Source of the DNA: Chloroflexota bacterium
GTDB lineage: Bacteria > Chloroflexota > Dehalococcoidia > UBA2979
Assembly: GCA_009840945.1 (NCBI GenBank)
Contig: VXMU01000034.1
Coordinates: 1 to 37,650 of the forward strand
DNA: 37,650 nt
Direction: 5' to 3'
The notes under the pieces were generated by a model. The model did no database searches. It saw nothing but the letters and a program-made list of their open reading frames with translations, and was not told the origin of the DNA. Positions within the stretch are counted from its first letter, which is position 1. Each line of letters starts with the position of its first letter. Of this stretch, positions 35,349-37,650 are shown one piece after another. The position numbers and the translations under genes are program-made.

Positions 35349-37608
35349 ACGCGGCGTGCGCCGCGGCAAGCGGCTCCTCGGCCCGCGCAGCTGGGCCAGC
35401 TTCGTCCCCAACGGGATCGGCTCGACGAAGCCGAACCACTACGTGGAGATGGCGAAGGCGGCGTGGGCGAACCGCGGCCAGCTGCCGTTCGCGTGGCGCA
35501 TCCTCAAGGACGGCTGCTGCGACGGCTGCGCCCTCGGCACCAGCGGCATGGGCGACTGGACCATGGACGGCCCGCACCTCTGCATGGTGCGGCTCAACCT
35601 CCTGCACATGAACACGATGGGCGCCCTCGACCACGAGCTGTTCGAGGACCCCGCGGCCCTGCGTGCCAGGACCTCGCGCGAGCTGCGCGAGCTCGGGCGC
35701 CTGCCGTACCCGATGATGTGGCGGGCGGGCGAGCCAGGTTATCGCCGCGTCTCGTGGGACGATGCGCTCGACCTGGCCGCCGAGCGCATCGCCGAGGCGG
35801 TCGCGCGCGACCCGGACCGCCTCGACATCTTCATGACCTCGCGGGGCATCACCAACGAGACGTACTACGCGGTGCAGAAGGTCGCGCGCTTCCTCGGCAC
35901 CAACAACATCGACAACTCGGCGCGCATCTGCCACGCGCCCAGCACGATGGCGCTGGAGCAGACCATCGGCTACGGCGCGACCACGAACAGTTACGCCGAC
36001 TGGATCGGCAGCGACCTCGTCGTCCTCGCCGGTACGAACCTCGCGAACAACCAGCCGGTGGCGATGAAGTACCTGTACCTCGCCAAGAAGGCCGGCACGA
36101 AGGTCGTGAGCGTGAACCCGTACCTCGAGGAAGGCCTCGAGCGGTACTGGGTGCCGTCGTCGCCGGAGAGCGCGCTCTTCGGCACGAAGATCCTCGACGA
36201 CCACTTCGAGGTGCAGATCGGCGGCGACGCCGCGTTCTTCACCGCCGCGCTCAAGCACCTCATCGAGACCGACCGGGTCGACCACGCCTTCATCGACGCA
36301 CACACCGAGGGCTTCGAGGAGCTGCGCGCGTACATCGCGTACCACGACTGGGCAGAGCTCGAGGCCGGCGCGGGGCTGCCCGAGGCGGAGCTGCGACGCT
36401 TCGCGGACATGTACGCCCAGGCGCGCACGTCGATCACGGCGTGGAGCATGGGCGTCACGCAGCACGCGCACGGCACGCAGAACGTCTACGCCATCTCCAA
36501 CCTCGCGCTAGCGATGGGGCGCGTCGGCCGGCCGGGCAGCGGGCTCAACCCCATCCGCGGCCACTCCGGCGTGCAGGGCGGCGCGGAGATGGGCGCCGTC
36601 CCGCAGTCGCTCGGGCTCGGGATGAAGGTCTACGACGACCACGCCGCCACCGACGTCTCCGCCACCTGGGGCTTCGAGGTGCCTCGCGGCCCCGGCCTCA
36701 GCGTCTCCGAGTCGCTCGACGCGATGCACGAGGGCCGCATCGACGTGCTCTACGCGCTCGGCGGCGACTTCCTCGAGACGATGCCGGACCCGGACTTCGT
36801 GCGCGAGGCGCTGTCCCGGGTGCCGGTGCGGATCTTCCAGGACATCGTCGCGAACCCGATGATGCTGCTCGAGCCGGCCGACGTGTCGATCCTCCTCCCT
36901 GCCGCGACGCGCTACGAGACGCCGGGCGGCGTGACCGAGACCAGCATGGAGCGGCGCGTCATCTTCAGCCCCGAGATCCCCGGACGCCGCATCGGCGAGG
37001 CGCGCCCCGAGTGGCAGATCGCGACCGGGATCGCCGAGCGCGTCGCGCCCGACCGCCGCGACCTCATCCACTTCGCGGACACCGACGCCATCCGCCACGA
37101 GATCGCCCGCACGATCCCGCCCTACGAACCGATCGCGGACCTCGGCGCGAAGGGCGACGAGTTCCAGTGGGGCGGCGAGCGGCTCTGCGTCGACGGCGAG
37201 TTCAACACGCCCGACGGCCGCGCGCGCTTCGTGCCGCCGCGCATCCCGGACGGCGAGGCGCCCGAGGGCTGCTTCCTCGTCTCGACCCGTCGAGGCAAGC
37301 AGTTCAACAGCATGGTCTGGGACGACCACGACCCACTCACGGGCACGCGCCGCGACCAGGTCTTCATCTCCGAGGCCGACGCCGACGCGCACGGCATCGA
37401 GCCTGGCGACCCGGTACTCCTCCGCTCCGAGACCGGCGAGCTGCGCGGCCGCGCCCGCATCGCACGTCTCCGCGCGGGCACGCTCCAGGTCCACTGGCCC
37501 GAAGGCAACGCCCTCGTCCCCCACGGCATCCTCGACCCGGAGTCCGGCGAGCCCGACTACAACGCCGTCTGCGAACTCATCCCCCTCCGCGACACCGACA
37601 GCGATTAG
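35341..37608 (+). CDS. FdhF/YdeP-like molybdopterin oxidoreductase
   Basis: A 755-aa catalytic subunit of the molybdopterin oxidoreductase (DMSO reductase) superfamily, FdhF/YdeP-like branch. After a basic N-terminus come C59, C60 and C63 in KDGCCDGCALGTSGMGD and a further C81; this differs from the usual CxxCxxxC iron-sulfur motif. Then PYPMMWRAGEPGYRRVSWDD, FMTSRGITNETYYAVQKVAR, and the active-site region ARICHAPSTMALEQTIGYGA with C197 where formate dehydrogenases have Cys or Sec. The C-terminal cofactor-binding domain starts near 640 (FLVSTRRGKQFNSMVWDD). ATG 35341 overlaps fdhD; longer in-frame openings lie wholly inside fdhD. No electron-transfer subunit is adjacent, and formate as substrate is not proven. 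Confidence 0.9.
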   Translation: MARRGVRRGKRLLGPRSWASFVPNGIGSTKPNHYVEMAKAAWANRGQLPFAWRILKDGCCDGCALGTSGMGDWTMDGPHLCMVRLNLLHMNTMGALDHELFEDPAALRARTSRELRELGRLPYPMMWRAGEPGYRRVSWDDALDLAAERIAEAVARDPDRLDIFMTSRGITNETYYAVQKVARFLGTNNIDNSARICHAPSTMALEQTIGYGATTNSYADWIGSDLVVLAGTNLANNQPVAMKYLYLAKKAGTKVVSVNPYLEEGLERYWVPSSPESALFGTKILDDHFEVQIGGDAAFFTAALKHLIETDRVDHAFIDAHTEGFEELRAYIAYHDWAELEAGAGLPEAELRRFADMYAQARTSITAWSMGVTQHAHGTQNVYAISNLALAMGRVGRPGSGLNPIRGHSGVQGGAEMGAVPQSLGLGMKVYDDHAATDVSATWGFEVPRGPGLSVSESLDAMHEGRIDVLYALGGDFLETMPDPDFVREALSRVPVRIFQDIVANPMMLLEPADVSILLPAATRYETPGGVTETSMERRVIFSPEIPGRRIGEARPEWQIATGIAERVAPDRRDLIHFADTDAIRHEIARTIPPYEPIADLGAKGDEFQWGGERLCVDGEFNTPDGRARFVPPRIPDGEAPEGCFLVSTRRGKQFNSMVWDDHDPLTGTRRDQVFISEADADAHGIEPGDPVLLRSETGELRGRARIARLRAGTLQVHWPEGNALVPHGILDPESGEPDYNAVCELIPLRDTDSD

Positions 37609-37614
37609 CTCCGG

Positions 37615-37650
37615 TCTGATCCCCTCTCCCCCCGGCGGGGGGAGAGGGTG
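37615..37650. repeat. C/G hairpin repeat, copy 2 (cut by window edge)
   Basis: TCTGATCCCCTC followed by TCCCCCC-GGC-GGGGGGA and GAGGGTG, starting 6 nt after the oxidoreductase stop and running off the window. It matches copy 1 at 19434 except for a few bases in the loop and stem. Again it lies directly at a gene's 3' end, which supports a terminator-like role. Confidence 0.75.

Noticed and set aside
35929-35931. Selenocysteine codon at the oxidoreductase active site
   Set aside because: The codon is TGC (Cys197), not TGA, and no SECIS-like requirement arises.

Overview
The window is very GC-rich (about 70% by eye) and is coding on both strands with little intergenic space. I infer a member of the Chloroflexota, most likely Dehalococcoidia-like. 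The reasons are the gene mix, very large FtsX-type permeases, proline/threonine-linker surface proteins, GTG starts, an F420/FMN luciferase-like oxidoreductase, and many -10 boxes sitting 6-7 nt before start codons (leaderless mRNAs). No rRNA gene or marker protein is present, so this placement is tentative. An actinobacterium is the main alternative.

Layout. 1-318: C/G homopolymer-rich, non-coding. 319-2543: a surface protein with two copies of a domain on Pro/Thr linkers, and a possible tiny ORF. 2614-2697: tRNA-Leu(UAA). 2735-4897, minus strand: threonine dehydratase, a small membrane protein and a PPOX-type flavin/F420 protein. 5005-5653: a toxin-first RelE/HigB-type toxin-antitoxin pair with looser base composition. 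5746-13927: a DNA-repair block of Lhr helicase, Ku and LigD (phosphoesterase-ligase-polymerase order). 13972-18358: glycine cleavage system gcvT-gcvH-gcvPA-gcvPB, tightly coupled. 18435-19391: LLM-class oxidoreductase, followed by a C/G hairpin repeat that recurs at the right edge of the window.

19511-28965 holds the most unusual part, a divergent ABC/FtsX locus. On the minus strand are a 1127-aa permease, an ABC ATPase carrying a C-terminal AbrB-like domain, and a second ABC ATPase, joined by 4-nt overlaps. On the plus strand are a 1121-aa permease and two small membrane-anchored beta-rich proteins. Both permeases carry a jelly-roll-like insert at the same relative place in the second extracytoplasmic domain. 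The 95-nt gap between them has a leaderless-type -10 box facing each way. I consider this the best candidate for an undescribed system; its substrate is unknown.

28975-30471: a 67-aa orphan, a CCDC90/DUF1640-like coiled-coil membrane protein, and an isocitrate-lyase-family enzyme. 30663-34463: a glycine betaine/proline-type ABC importer (ATPase, permease, lipoprotein) followed 7 nt later by a SAM hydroxide adenosyltransferase (DUF62). 34542-37608: fdhD overlapping a FdhF/YdeP-like molybdopterin oxidoreductase, followed by the second copy of the hairpin repeat.

Functional links: Lhr, Ku and LigD fit DNA repair and end joining. The gcv genes and threonine dehydratase fit amino-acid catabolism and C1 supply, but the L-protein and lipoylation genes are outside the window. 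FdhD would sulfurate the molybdenum cofactor of the overlapping oxidoreductase.
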